Source: an uncultured Coriobacteriaceae bacterium
Lineage (GTDB): Bacteria; Actinomycetota; Coriobacteriia; Coriobacteriales; Eggerthellaceae
Assembly (NCBI GenBank): GCA_902779135.1
Contig: CACZAR010000003.1
Coordinates: forward strand, 1-49,940
DNA: 49,940 nt
Reading direction: 5' to 3'
Shown here: positions 9,460 to 17,724 of the stretch, one piece after another
How the letters are laid out: every line of letters starts with the position of its first letter
How positions within the stretch are numbered: the first letter of the stretch is position 1
Translations under genes and position numbers: made by a program
The notes under the pieces: model-generated
What the model was told of the DNA's origin: nothing
Database searches by the model: none
What the model saw: only the letters and a program-made list of their open reading frames with translations

Positions 9460-10020
9460 CTACTCGGCAATCACGGTCACAAATCGCGCAGGGATATCGC
9501 TTCCGCAGCGCTGACCGTGCATGAGACGCGGATTGAAGTAGATGCTGTCGCCTGCGTTCAGCGCGAACTCTTCGTCCTCGATGGTCACGATGACCGTGCC
9601 CTCAAGCACAAGGTTGAACTCCTGGCCACCGTGGTTCACGAGCTTCGCCGGCTCATCGGAGGGATCGAGCGTCACCTCGAGCGGTTGCATGATCTTATCG
9701 CGGATGCGCCATGCCAGGTCATCGTAGTGATATCCGGGATAGCGATCTACTTCCCTACCCTCGCCCGAGCGCACCACTTGGTACGTATCGAGTTTTGCAG
9801 CAGTGCCGGTCAGGATCTCTGTGAACTCAACGCCAAACTTGCGCGCCATGTGGTACACAGCCGAGATGGGCACGCCCGCACCAGTTGCCTCCCAGCGCTT
9901 GTAGCGCTCGACGTCAACTTCCAGGTCTTCTGCCATCTCTTCAGCTGTCACGTCGCACGCTTCGCGCAGGAATTGCATGCGTTGGCCAATTGCTTTCAGC
10001 TCTTCTTTTTCAGAAGCCAT
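9460..10020 (-). CDS. XRE-family HTH regulator with C-terminal cupin domain
   Basis: 186 residues. The N-terminal half is an XRE helix-turn-helix (about 10-65: IGQRMQFLREACDVTAEEMAEDLEV ... YKRWEATGAGVPIS). The C-terminal half (about 110-180) is a cupin_2 barrel with GGQEFNLVLEG, a GD pair in LNAGDSIYFNPRLMHG and a final His typical of this fold. Such proteins sense a small ligand in the cupin pocket and regulate neighbouring metabolic genes; here the neighbour is the acyl-CoA synthetase 109 bp downstream in the same direction. The start is the ATG at 10020; upstream bases (AAAGCGAGACACATC) offer only a weak ribosome binding site. Ligand unknown. Confidence 0.9.
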   Translation of the reverse strand: MASEKEELKAIGQRMQFLREACDVTAEEMAEDLEVDVERYKRWEATGAGVPISAVYHMARKFGVEFTEILTGTAAKLDTYQVVRSGEGREVDRYPGYHYDDLAWRIRDKIMQPLEVTLDPSDEPAKLVNHGGQEFNLVLEGTVIVTIEDEEFALNAGDSIYFNPRLMHGQRCGSDIPARFVTVIAE

Positions 10021-10407
10021 GATGTGTCTCGCTTTCTTTGTATGAAATGAGCTGTTTTATAGTTGCACATATTCTGCTTGTTTTTGCAGGAAAACAAGCG
10101 TTTTCCGCAAACTGTTCGAGAAGCAACCGTGGCCAAGTAGAGCCCGCCCAAACGGTGGGGGGTGTCGGGGCGGGCTCAGGCAGGATTACCACGCGGCGAT
10201 GGGGTCGACCACGGGTATTTCGGAATTAGCCACCATTATTTGGCATTTACCGTAAATGCCACCGTAGACACTAAACCTTAAACGAACCTGAAAGCGCCCA
10301 AAACAACCGAATCGTGACAATTAGCTTGGCGATTGGTATGTCATGCTTCTTGAAATGGCATAATGCAACCTAAGCACAGTGCACAAAGCAACTGAAAGGT
10401 GAATTGC
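10021..10407. promoter_or_regulatory. Divergent intergenic region between the cupin-HTH gene and tatA, with two hairpins
   Basis: 387 bp containing two clear inverted repeats and no gene. GAGCCCGCCC (10140-10149) pairs with GGGCGGGCTC (10168-10177). TGGCATTTAC (10241-10250) pairs with GTAAATGCCA (10252-10261) around a single base, a perfect 21-bp palindrome of operator type. Between them lies a GC-rich stretch that I could not match to a known RNA family. A CATAAT (about 10359) may be the tatA -10 box. Confidence 0.5.
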
Positions 10408-10782
10408 ATGAAGTTTCTCGGCCTGGGAATTCCCGAACTCATCATTATCCTGGTCGTCATCCTTTTGATCTTCGGACCTAAAAACCTCCCGAAGCTCGGC
10501 AAAGCGTTCGGCAAATCCGTGAGCAACCTGCGCGAAGGCATGAACGAAGGTAAGAAGCAGGCTGAAGGCGCTGCGGACGAGGCCCCCGATAGCGAAGCCG
10601 CCGACGGTGAAGGTGAGGACAAGACTCCTCCTGCGCTCGAAGCTGCCGCCGAAGAGGTTGAGGAGACCGCAGAAGAGACTGCTGAGGATAGTGATAGCGC
10701 AGCAGAACCTGCAGCCGCTGCCGAAGAGGCTCCTAAGAAAGTCGTGAAGAAGGTCGTTCGCAAGAAGGTCGAAACCGAGTAG
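10408..10782 (+). CDS. tatA: Sec-independent translocase subunit TatA/TatB-type
   Basis: 124 residues from the ATG at 10408, chosen because AAAGGTGA lies 5 bases upstream; a GTG at 10399 is too close to it. One N-terminal membrane helix (about 3-20: LGLGIPELIIILVVILLIFG) is followed by the family FGPKNLPKLGKAFGKS hinge and amphipathic helix, then a long acidic Glu/Ala tail (about 50-110) and a final Lys/Val-rich segment. TatA forms the pore for folded twin-arginine substrates. The tail is longer and more acidic than usual. No tatC lies nearby, so the partner is encoded elsewhere. A terminator follows at 10810, making this a single-gene transcript. Confidence 0.9.
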   Translation: MKFLGLGIPELIIILVVILLIFGPKNLPKLGKAFGKSVSNLREGMNEGKKQAEGAADEAPDSEAADGEGEDKTPPALEAAAEEVEETAEETAEDSDSAAEPAAAAEEAPKKVVKKVVRKKVETE

Positions 10783-10809
10783 CACCTCTATCAACAAACG
10801 AAGCCCCTT

Positions 10810-10844
10810 GAACGCTTTGCACCCGGCGCAAAGCGTTCTTTTTT
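10810..10844 (+). terminator. Intrinsic terminator of tatA
   Basis: GAACGCTTTGC (10810-10820) pairs with GCAAAGCGTTC (10828-10838) and is followed by six T. Classic 11-bp stem with U-tract, 27 bp after the tatA stop. Confidence 0.93.
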
Positions 10845-10876
10845 ATGCCGCAAACAATAGCTGGGGGCATGCGTAA

Positions 10877-10946
10877 TGGCACAGTACCCTCTAGGAAGGT
10901 GTGCCAATTTGTTAAATGGCGCAGTACCCTCTGGGAAGGTGTGCCA
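10877..10946. repeat. Pair of 30-bp palindromes (copies C and D) upstream of leuS
   Basis: Copy C is 10877-10906 (TGGCACAGTACCCTCTAGGA...TGTGCCA in outline) and copy D 10917-10946 with three differences by eye. They match copies A and B at 9375-9446 in arms (TGGCACA/TGTGCCA) and length, and again lie 40 bp apart centre to centre. The leuS -10 box follows D by 20 bp. Confidence 0.75.
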
Positions 10947-10965
10947 CCATGCTGCAACGCGCGTA

Positions 10966-10971
10966 TATAAT
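10966..10971 (+). promoter_or_regulatory. Probable leuS -10 box
   Basis: TATAAT within GCGTATATAATAAGC, 41 bp before the leuS ATG and directly after palindrome D. No good -35 hexamer is visible 16-18 bp upstream; that position is occupied by the end of palindrome D, which fits an activator- or repressor-controlled promoter. Confidence 0.6.
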
Positions 10972-11011
10972 AAGCAACGTTGCAATCAAACACGAACACG
11001 AAGGTATGCAG

Positions 11012-13585
11012 ATGAAACCCTACAACCCACATGAGATTGAACCGCGCTGGCAGAAGATCTGGGCCGAGACCGGCCAGGACAAAGTGCGCGAAGACGGCTC
11101 GAAGCCGAAGAAGTACGTGCTCGAGATGTTCCCGTATCCGTCGGGCGACATCCACATGGGCCACGTGAGCAACTACACATACGGCGATGTGGCTGCACGT
11201 TTTGCCCGCATGCAGGGCTTTGACGTGCTGCATCCGATGGGCTGGGACGCGTTCGGCCTGCCCGCCGAGAACGCTGCCATCAAGCACAAGAGTCATCCTG
11301 CGAAGTGGACGTACGCCAACATCGACACCCAGCAAGCCAGCTTCCAGCGCATGGGCTTCAGCTACGACTGGGACCGCAAGGTCGTGGCGTGCGATCCCGA
11401 GTACTATCGCTGGGGCCAGTGGATCTTCCTGAAGATGTGGGAGCGCGGCCTGGTCGAACGTCGCAACTCACCGGTGAACTGGTGCCCCGACTGCGGCACC
11501 GTGCTTGCGAACGAGCAGGTCATCGAAGGTTGCTGCTGGCGCTGCCATCACGAGGTCGAGAAGCGCGACCTGACGCAGTGGTACTTCAAGATCACCGACT
11601 ACGCCCAAGAACTGCTCGACGACCTTGACCAGCTGGAAGGCTGGCCCGAGCGCGTCAAGCAGCAGCAGGCTAACTGGATTGGCCGCTCCGAAGGCGCAAA
11701 CGTCGACTTCATCCTATGCGACAAGGAGGGCAACGCGCCCGCCGAGCCGACCGATGACGACATCATCACCGTGTTCACCACGCGTGCCGACACACTGTTC
11801 GGCTGCACGTTCTTCGTGCTGGCCCCGGAATACCGCGATTTGCCCGAGATGGTGGCTGGCATGCCTAACGAGCAAGCCGTCTTGGACCTGATCGAGGCTG
11901 CCAAGAAGATCACCGCCGTCGAGCGCGCCCAGGGCGACCATGAGAAGCATGGCGTGTTCACCGGCCGTTACGTCGTGAACCCCATCAACAACGAGAAAGT
12001 GCCCGTTTGGGTGGCCGACTACGTAGTGGCCGATTACGGCACTGGCGCAGTCATGGCCGTACCGTGCGGCGACCAGCGCGACTTCGAGTTCGCGAAGAAA
12101 TATGATCTGCCCATCATTCCCATCATCCTCGAAGAGGGTGATCCGCTATATCCGCAGCTCGCGGGCGTACAGGACCGCATCGTGACGACGGTCGACTGGG
12201 ATGCCGCCATGGAGGCCCAAGGCATCCTGGTGCAGTCAGGCCCCTTCACCGGCTTGGTTGGCGGCAAGCACTCCGAGGGTGAGGACGCCTTCGTCAAGGC
12301 GCTCGAGGACATGGGCCGCGGCCATCGCACGGTCGAGTTCCGCCTGCGCGACTGGCTGATCAGCCGCCAGCGCTACTGGGGCAACCCGATTCCGGCTATC
12401 CACTGCCCCACCTGCGGCGTGGTGCCCGTGCCTGAGGAAGACCTGCCCGTGCGCCTGCCCGAGGACATCGATCTGGCAGCCGGCGAGACACTGGCCACGC
12501 ACGAGGGCTTCGCAAAATGCACCTGCCCGAAATGCGGTGACGAGGCACGTCGCGAGACCGACACGATGGACACGTTCACGTGCTCGAGCTGGTACTACCT
12601 GCGCTACACCGACCCTCACAACGACACGGCACCGTTCGATTCCGCCAAGACAAACCGCTGGATGCCCGTCGATCAGTACATCGGCGGCATCGAGCACGCC
12701 ATCCTGCACCTGCTGTACAGCCGCTTCTTCACGAAGGTGCTGCGCGACATGGGCATGCTCGATTTCGACGAGCCGTTCACCAATCTGCTGTGCCAGGGCA
12801 TGGTGCTCGACGCGAACGGCGAGGTCATGAGCAAATCGAAGGGCAACGTCGTGTCACCCGAAGAGATGATCGCCGAATACGGCGCTGACGCCGTGCGTGC
12901 CGCAATGCTGTTCATGGGCCCACCTGACAAGGAGAAGCTCTGGAACGAAGACGGCCTGGCCGGCATTTACAAGTTCCTGAACCGCCTGTGGCGTATCGTG
13001 TGCGACCTGGTGGGCAAGGCCGACGATAAGACCTTGTACGACCCCGAAGCCGAGGCGTCCGGAGCACACGCCAACGCCATGGAGATGAAGCGCGAGCGCC
13101 ATCGCGTTGTCGGCAAGGTCACGGCCGACATCGAGCGTTACAACTTCAACACTGCGCTTGCCGCCATCATGGAGCTCGCTAACGTCGCAGCAGCGTTCCT
13201 GCGCCTGAAGCCCGCAGAGCATCGCGTTAACTGCGAGACGGGCGGACCGCTCTGCGCCGACGTAGCCGAAACGATCGTCAAACTGATGGCACCCATCGCT
13301 CCGCACTGGGCCGAAGAGTTGTGGCACACCGTGCTCGAGCACGAAGATTCAGTCCATGACCAGCCGTGGCCCGAGTTCGACCCTGAGCTGGCCAAGGCCG
13401 ACGAGGTCGAGCTTGCTGTTCAGGTCAATGGTAAGGTGAAGTCGAAGATCGTGGTCGGGGCCGATGAGGACGAGGAGCCCATCAAGGAGAAAGCGCTTGA
13501 GGCCGTTTCGCGCGCACTCGAAGGCTTGGACGTCAAGAAGGTCATCGTGATCAAGGGCCGCCTGGTCAACATCGTGGCTAAATAA
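11012..13585 (+). CDS. leuS: Leucyl-tRNA synthetase
   Basis: 857 residues from the ATG at 11012 with AAGG seven bases upstream; the open frame extends further back to 10916 but through the palindrome repeats and promoter. Class I synthetase that attaches leucine to tRNA-Leu in the cytoplasm. Visible motifs: HIGH-type PSGDIHMGH (about 43-51), a zinc-type CPDCG...CWRC pair (about 159-182), the CP1 editing domain (about 225-420; [19 protein letters not shown]), and KMSKS as VMSKSKGN (about 605). The C-terminal anticodon-binding domain ends in VNGKVKSKI and a [12 protein letters not shown] tail. Length fits the bacterial family. An IS element lies just downstream and seems to have moved its terminator away. 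Confidence 0.98.
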   Translation: MKPYNPHEIEPRWQKIWAETGQDKVREDGSKPKKYVLEMFPYPSGDIHMGHVSNYTYGDVAARFARMQGFDVLHPMGWDAFGLPAENAAIKHKSHPAKWTYANIDTQQASFQRMGFSYDWDRKVVACDPEYYRWGQWIFLKMWERGLVERRNSPVNWCPDCGTVLANEQVIEGCCWRCHHEVEKRDLTQWYFKITDYAQELLDDLDQLEGWPERVKQQQANWIGRSEGANVDFILCDKEGNAPAEPTDDDIITVFTTRADTLFGCTFFVLAPEYRDLPEMVAGMPNEQAVLDLIEAAKKITAVERAQGDHEKHGVFTGRYVVNPINNEKVPVWVADYVVADYGTGAVMAVPCGDQRDFEFAKKYDLPIIPIILEEGDPLYPQLAGVQDRIVTTVDWDAAMEAQGILVQSGPFTGLVGGKHSEGEDAFVKALEDMGRGHRTVEFRLRDWLISRQRYWGNPIPAIHCPTCGVVPVPEEDLPVRLPEDIDLAAGETLATHEGFAKCTCPKCGDEARRETDTMDTFTCSSWYYLRYTDPHNDTAPFDSAKTNRWMPVDQYIGGIEHAILHLLYSRFFTKVLRDMGMLDFDEPFTNLLCQGMVLDANGEVMSKSKGNVVSPEEMIAEYGADAVRAAMLFMGPPDKEKLWNEDGLAGIYKFLNRLWRIVCDLVGKADDKTLYDPEAEASGAHANAMEMKRERHRVVGKVTADIERYNFNTALAAIMELANVAAAFLRLKPAEHRVNCETGGPLCADVAETIVKLMAPIAPHWAEELWHTVLEHEDSVHDQPWPEFDPELAKADEVELAVQVNGKVKSKIVVGADEDEEPIKEKALEAVSRALEGLDVKKVIVIKGRLVNIVAK

Positions 13586-13612
13586 GCAACGTTTTTGCTT
13601 GAGTAATCATGA

Positions 13613-13631
13613 CCACCCGCATAGCGGGTGG
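13613..13631. repeat. IS200-type end hairpin (tnpA 3' side)
   Basis: CCACCCGC ATA GCGGGTGG, 8-bp stem with a 3-nt loop, identical to 14296-14314. Since tnpA reads leftward this is the right-end hairpin of the element. Confidence 0.85.
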
Positions 13632-13663
13632 TTTGCTCTTAGGGTGTAACCCTGAGGGATTCC

Positions 13664-13687
13664 GGCCAGGGACTCAAGTCCCTGGCC
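13664..13687. repeat. 24-bp palindrome inside the IS element
   Basis: GGCCAGGGACT-CA-AGTCCCTGGCC, an 11-bp perfect stem downstream of tnpA. A smaller AGGGTGTAACCCT hairpin lies at about 13641-13653. It may terminate or insulate tnpA transcription, as IS200 elements often shield their transposase from outside expression; no T-run follows. Confidence 0.6.
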
Positions 13688-13753
13688 TTCACTTTCGTTC
13701 AGGCCCGATGGCCCCTTGACTCGTGGCATGCCGGTGGAACCGGCGGTGCCGGC

Positions 13754-14209
13754 CTACCTGCTGAACGGGTCCTCGTACTCCTTGACGCTCAGCCTGTCCA
13801 GCGCGATGTCGGCGCGCTCCTGCTCGCGGATGTACTTCGCGATCGTGGCCTCGTTGAGCCCGACGGTGGACACGTAGCAGCCCTCCGCCCAGAGCTTCCT
13901 GTTGCCGAACTTGTACTTCAGGTTGGCGTGCCGGTCGAACATGAGAAGCGGGCTCTTCCCCTTCAGGTACCCCATGAAGCTCGAGACGCTGATCTTCGGC
14001 GGGATGCTCACCAGCATGTGGACGTGGTCGGGCATCAGGTGCCCCTCGATTATCTCCACGCCCTTCCACTGGCACAGCTGCCTCAGTATCTCCCCCAGGT
14101 CCTTGCGGTATTGGTTGTAGACGATTTTCCTCCTATACTTTGGGGCGAACACGATGTGGTACTTGCACGTCCACTTCGTGTGCGCCAGGCTGTTGGCCTT
14201 CTGGGCCAT
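13754..14209 (-). CDS. tnpA: IS200/IS605-family transposase TnpA (Y1 HUH)
   Basis: 151 residues from the ATG at 14209, preceded by AAGGTGAT; an in-frame upstream ATG at 14248 lacks a site. Family markers: KYHIVFAPKYRRK near the start, the metal-binding HVH of the HUH motif (about 62-64, in MPDHVHMLVSIP), and the catalytic Tyr in ATIAKYIREQE (about 126). It cuts and joins single-stranded DNA at the element ends. Length is normal and the frame is intact, so it may be active. Confidence 0.95.
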   Translation of the reverse strand: MAQKANSLAHTKWTCKYHIVFAPKYRRKIVYNQYRKDLGEILRQLCQWKGVEIIEGHLMPDHVHMLVSIPPKISVSSFMGYLKGKSPLLMFDRHANLKYKFGNRKLWAEGCYVSTVGLNEATIAKYIREQERADIALDRLSVKEYEDPFSR

Positions 14210-14295
14210 GGCAATCACCTTCCCCTCGGGGCTCGGCGACCTGAACAATCACCACGCTAGGGGGGAAGGGCCTTTTTGCAAAGCAGGAGTGTCTC

Positions 14296-14314
14296 CCACC
14301 CGCATAGCGGGTGG
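14296..14314. repeat. IS200-type end hairpin (tnpA 5' side)
   Basis: Same 19-nt hairpin as 13613-13631, 87 bp upstream of the tnpA start. A separate perfect GTGCCGCGC/GCGCGGCAC hairpin (14321-14341) follows and may belong to the host or the element end. Confidence 0.85.
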
Positions 14315-14364
14315 TTCTTTGTGCCGCGCTGCGCGCGGCACTGGGTTGATGACCCATGAACAGA

Positions 14365-14395
14365 AGCGGCGGGCACATTGCCCGCCGCTTTTTTT
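14365..14395 (+). terminator. Strong rightward terminator, probably the displaced leuS terminator
   Basis: AGCGGCGGGCA (14365-14375) pairs with TGCCCGCCGCT (14379-14389), followed by seven T on the plus strand. The only rightward gene before it is leuS, about 780 bp away, with the leftward IS element between. The minus strand has no U-tract after the stem, so it does not serve ddl. Confidence 0.9.
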
Positions 14396-14426
14396 GTTCT
14401 ATATCTTGTTTAATGAGGCGTTTTCC

Positions 14427-15365
14427 CTATTCAAGTGCGTATTCGATCAGTTTTACACAGAGATCAGGGAAACTAATTCCTGCCGCTTTCGCAGCATCTG
14501 GTAGTAGTGAGGTTGCTGTCATACCAGGTATTGTGTTTGTCTCGAGAATCCAAGGCTTTCTATCAGCATCGATGATGAAATCGGAGCGCGACACTCCCCT
14601 ACAACCCAGCGCCTTATGGGCTTTGATTGCATAACTTTGTACGAGTTTGGTCATTTCGTCATCAAGCGGGGCCGGGCAGATATGCTCCGATCCACCAGCT
14701 GCGTACTTCGATTCGAAATCATACGTCGCACCCTTGAGCGGAACGATTTGGATGACGGGAAGCGCATAGGCATCGTCGTTCCCAAGAGCCACGCAGGTGT
14801 ATTCGGGACCAAAGATGAATTTCTCGACAACAACAAGATCGTCGATTTCAAACACTGCCTTCAGAGCAGGTTCGAGCTGATCTTCTGTTTGCACGATCTC
14901 GACGCCGATTGAACTTCCCTCAGTTGCTGCTTTTACAACGCATGGCACACCAATTGTTTCCTTGACTTCCTCTACGTCGTATCCATCGGGTTTGTAAAGA
15001 GTCATCGATGGAGATGTTGGGATGCCGGCATGCTCGTACAGAATCTTCGACTTCGCTTTGTCCATGGCGATAGCACTGGCCTGAACACCTGGGCAGGTGT
15101 ATGGAATTCCAAGGAGCTCGAGCATTCCTTGGAGGGTGCCGTCTTCCCCACCCTTTCCATGGGTGCAAAGGAATGCAACGTCGAAATGTTCATCAATGAG
15201 ACGCTTCAAGTCTTCTTTGTTAGCTGGATCTATCCAAGTGGTATCAAACCCAGCAGTTTCGAGCGCACCTCGTGCGCCTTCACCTGATTTGATCGATATC
15301 TCACGCTCTCCGCTCGTTCCACCGGCGAGCAATGCAACCTTGTATTCCTTGGGATTGATTGTCAT
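14427..15365 (-). CDS. ddl: D-alanine--D-alanine ligase
   Basis: 312 residues from the ATG at 15365, chosen because AGGAG lies seven bases upstream; the frame is open to 15452. ATP-grasp enzyme of peptidoglycan precursor synthesis. Motifs: LLAGGTSGEREIS at the N-terminus, HGKGGEDGTLQGMLELLGIPYTC, KAATEGSSIGVEIV for the ATP loop, RSDFIID and ETNTIPGMTATSLLP for metal binding and the C-terminal active site. The omega-loop ...ESKY places a Tyr where D-Ala-D-Ala ligases have it (D-lactate ligases have Phe), so D-Ala-D-Ala is the likely product; that residue assignment is from memory of the family. It stands alone, convergent with leuS and divergent from rlmN across a parS site. Confidence 0.95.
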   Translation of the reverse strand: MTINPKEYKVALLAGGTSGEREISIKSGEGARGALETAGFDTTWIDPANKEDLKRLIDEHFDVAFLCTHGKGGEDGTLQGMLELLGIPYTCPGVQASAIAMDKAKSKILYEHAGIPTSPSMTLYKPDGYDVEEVKETIGVPCVVKAATEGSSIGVEIVQTEDQLEPALKAVFEIDDLVVVEKFIFGPEYTCVALGNDDAYALPVIQIVPLKGATYDFESKYAAGGSEHICPAPLDDEMTKLVQSYAIKAHKALGCRGVSRSDFIIDADRKPWILETNTIPGMTATSLLPDAAKAAGISFPDLCVKLIEYALE

Positions 15366-15458
15366 GAAGACTCCTATCGCTTCATAGATCTTTTCAAAGG
15401 CTTCGCACAGTATATCAGGCATGAGACCTCTAAAGATGATGGAGGCTTTCAAGTCTCA

Positions 15459-15474
15459 TGTTTCACGTGAAACA
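15459..15474. other. parS: parS site 1
   Basis: TGTTTCACGTGAAACA, the perfect 16-bp ParB-binding palindrome, in the ddl-rlmN divergent intergenic region, about 1.1 kb from the parB stop. Confidence 0.95.
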
Positions 15475-15493
15475 CCATGTGAGGCTAAGTGAT

Positions 15494-15499
15494 TATAAT
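15494..15499 (+). promoter_or_regulatory. rlmN -10 box, probable leaderless start
   Basis: TATAAT ends six bases before the rlmN ATG (15506), so transcription should begin at or next to the A of the start codon. No ribosome binding site is present. No clear -35 was found; the parS site overlaps the upstream promoter area. Confidence 0.6.
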
Positions 15500-15505
15500 C
15501 GTGGC

Positions 15506-16537
15506 ATGAACACTCAACTCAAACATCTTTCACTTGAATCATTCGAGAACCTAATTGTTGAAGCTGGTCTCCCCCGCTTTCGTTCCGATCAAATCTTGTC
15601 ATGGGTCTATGGAAAAAATGTTTCATCGTATGACGAGATGACCAATTTGCCGAAGATAATGCGTAAGCAACTTGCCGAGCTGGTTCCATTGACAAAGCCT
15701 ACTATCATTGACAAGCAGGTCTCTGTTGACGGGTCTCGAAAATACCTCATTCAATTCGATGATGGTGCATTGGTCGAAACAGTTGGACTTCCCAATGATG
15801 ACGGAAGATTGTCTGTCTGCGTCTCAAGCCAATCCGGATGTGCCATGAACTGCGCCTTCTGCGCGACCGGCCGAAACGGTTTAAATAGAAGCCTGTACCC
15901 AGGTGAGATCGTCGATCAAGTGCATATTGTTCAGAATGATTTCGACAAACGAGTGACCAATGTCGTCGTCATGGGTCAAGGTGAACCGTTTGCCAATTAC
16001 GACAACACACTCGCTGCTTTGAGAATTCTCAATCATCCCAAGTTCCTCAACATCGGAGCGCGTCATATAACTATATCTACATGCGGTTTGATTGCAGGTA
16101 TCAACAAACTCGCACAAGAGCCCGAGCAATTCACCTTGGCTGTATCCCTTCATTCTGCAATTCAGGAAACAAGAGATTCGATAATGCCCGGTGTTTCGAA
16201 GCAGCCATTGGACGAACTTCATGAGGCCCTAGCTGATTACACCAAGCGCACAGGACGTCGATTCAGCTTTGAATTCGCACTCATGGATGGGATCAATACC
16301 TCGGTAAGGGAAATCGAAGCCCTCTACCAATACGGCAAGGACCTCCTCTGCCATGTCAACTTGATTCCCTTGAATGAAGTTGAAAGCTCCCCTTTCAAAC
16401 CGGTTACACGCAAAGTGCTACTTCTCTGGCAAGAATCCCTTGAAATGCAAGGCATTGCATGTTCAATTAGAAACTCTCGTGGAAGTGATATAGCAGGCGC
16501 ATGTGGCCAGCTTGCTTCTAAGCATTTCAACTCGTAA
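15506..16537 (+). CDS. rlmN: 23S rRNA (adenine2503-C2)/tRNA methyltransferase RlmN
   Basis: 343 residues from the ATG at 15506; the frame extends upstream to 15458 through parS but has no other plausible start. Radical-SAM enzyme that methylates A2503 of 23S rRNA and A37 of some tRNAs. The cluster motif is CAMNCAFCATG (CxxxCxxC), followed by VVMGQGEPFANYDN, HITISTCGL, and the C-terminal RGSDIAGACGQL with the second catalytic Cys. The missing ribosome binding site and the TATAAT six bases upstream suggest a leaderless mRNA, common in Actinobacteria. A bidirectional terminator follows. Confidence 0.96.
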   Translation: MNTQLKHLSLESFENLIVEAGLPRFRSDQILSWVYGKNVSSYDEMTNLPKIMRKQLAELVPLTKPTIIDKQVSVDGSRKYLIQFDDGALVETVGLPNDDGRLSVCVSSQSGCAMNCAFCATGRNGLNRSLYPGEIVDQVHIVQNDFDKRVTNVVVMGQGEPFANYDNTLAALRILNHPKFLNIGARHITISTCGLIAGINKLAQEPEQFTLAVSLHSAIQETRDSIMPGVSKQPLDELHEALADYTKRTGRRFSFEFALMDGINTSVREIEALYQYGKDLLCHVNLIPLNEVESSPFKPVTRKVLLLWQESLEMQGIACSIRNSRGSDIAGACGQLASKHFNS

Positions 16538-16557
16538 CTCACGCTTCCCTCATATAT

Positions 16558-16586
16558 AAAGAAAGGGCCTTTCGGCCCTTTCTTTT
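16558..16586. terminator. Bidirectional terminator between rlmN and parB
   Basis: AAAGAAAGGGCC-TTTC-GGCCCTTTCTTT with T-rich sequence on both strands; it can end the rightward rlmN and the leftward rsmG-parA-parB transcripts. Confidence 0.9.
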
Positions 16587-16605
16587 CTTTCGCTGTTACT
16601 TCTAA

Positions 16606-17724
16606 CTAGCGCGTTGGGTTCGTCATAATCCTGAACAAGCGCTCAAGATCGGCTTCGTCCTTGAACTCGATCTCGATCTTGTTCTTGCCTTTCACGCTCT
16701 TGATCTTAACGTTGGTTCCGAAGGTATCGGTCAAGGTGCGTGCAACTGTCTTGTAAGACTTAGGAGCTTTTTCCTTCTTTACGGGTTTCTCGTCCTTCTT
16801 GCCGGAGAGAAGACGTGCGATAGCCTCGGTTTCGCGAACGGATAGCTGATCCTCTACAAGTTTGTCAGTCAGCTTGCGACGGCCTTCTTTCGTGGGAACG
16901 GAAAGAATCGCACGTGCATGGCCCGCGGTTATACGCTCTTCATAAAGAAGCTGCTGTGCATCTTCGGGCAATTCGAGAAGACGGAGAGCATTAGCGATTG
17001 TCGAACGACCTTTTGACACAGCTTGCGCAACTTCAGACTGCGTCATCTTGCCGCGTTCCATCATCCTGCGGTAGCCGTATGCTTCTTCGATTGGGTTCAG
17101 ATCGCTTCGCTGAACGTTTTCGACGAGAGCCAACATGATGGTTTCATCATCATCGGCTTCCTTGATATGAACAGGAATGGTTTTGAGCCCAATGTTCTTG
17201 CATGCTTGCCAACGACGTTCGCCGGCGATGATTTCGTATTTGTCCCCAACCTTGCGAACGAGAATCGGTTGCAGTAATCCATTCTTCTTGATGGATTCAG
17301 CAAGCTCTTCAAGCTCTTCTTTATTGAAATTAGTACGAGGCTGATTGGGGTTCGGTGAAATGAGATCTATATCGACTTCATTCGTCACCTGTGTCGCATC
17401 TTGTTTCACTTGAGGTTTCGATGCGGGGGTTTGAGGCGCTGTAGGTTGGACGCGTCGCTCAGTGACACTCTTGATAGTGATGTTGTCTTCCTTGCTGGAA
17501 TAAACCTCAGCTTCAGCGGATTCCTCTTTGGTCTCCTCTGCAGGTTTCTCCTCTTTCTTTTCTTTGACAGGAGCAGGAGGTGCGATCTTCTTAGTCTCTT
17601 CCTTTTCGCTATCAACTGCTACACGCTCAACTGGTGATGCCTTTTCCTGTGGGAGGGTTCCATCCGCGCCGCCACCAAGCAGCGATCCCAAACCTCTGCC
17701 CAAACCACTTCTCGTTTTAGCCAC
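16606..17724 (-). CDS. parB: Chromosome partitioning protein ParB (CTPase/DNA-binding)
   Basis: 372 residues, longer than the usual 280-300. Binds parS, loads as a sliding clamp and works with ParA in origin segregation. N-terminal LGRGLGSLLGGG box, then a Lys/Glu/Pro-rich linker (about 30-110), the ParB core with CTP motif IIAGERRWQACK (about 165-176) and ENVQRSDLNPIEEA (202-215), a helix-turn-helix (about 226-250: MTQSEVAQAVSKGRSTIANALRLL) and a C-terminal dimer domain. In GERRWQ the last position is Gln rather than the more common Arg. The ATG lies inside the parA end (8-bp overlap), implying translational coupling. Confidence 0.96.
   Translation of the reverse strand: MAKTRSGLGRGLGSLLGGGADGTLPQEKASPVERVAVDSEKEETKKIAPPAPVKEKKEEKPAEETKEESAEAEVYSSKEDNITIKSVTERRVQPTAPQTPASKPQVKQDATQVTNEVDIDLISPNPNQPRTNFNKEELEELAESIKKNGLLQPILVRKVGDKYEIIAGERRWQACKNIGLKTIPVHIKEADDDETIMLALVENVQRSDLNPIEEAYGYRRMMERGKMTQSEVAQAVSKGRSTIANALRLLELPEDAQQLLYEERITAGHARAILSVPTKEGRRKLTDKLVEDQLSVRETEAIARLLSGKKDEKPVKKEKAPKSYKTVARTLTDTFGTNVKIKSVKGKNKIEIEFKDEADLERLFRIMTNPTR

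Larger units (their letters stand above)
13613..14314 (-). mobile_element. IS200/IS605-family element, TnpA only (limits approximate)
   Basis: One Y1 transposase gene flanked by two identical 19-nt hairpins CCACCCGC-ATA-GCGGGTGG (13613-13631 and 14296-14314), as expected for the end hairpins recognised by IS200-type TnpA. Actual cleavage sites should lie a few bases to tens of bases outside them, so the element is roughly 13600-14330, about 0.7 kb, the usual IS200 size. There is no tnpB. It sits 28 bp beyond the leuS stop, between leuS and its likely terminator. No target duplication is expected for this family. Confidence 0.85.

Noticed and set aside
10783..11011. T-box or other riboswitch before leuS
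   Set aside because: No T-box sequence or specifier stem was recognisable; the gap is taken by the tatA terminator, the palindrome pair and a promoter with a short leader.
13613..14314. TnpB/omega-RNA system in the IS element
   Set aside because: Only tnpA is present; no space for tnpB and no remnant seen.
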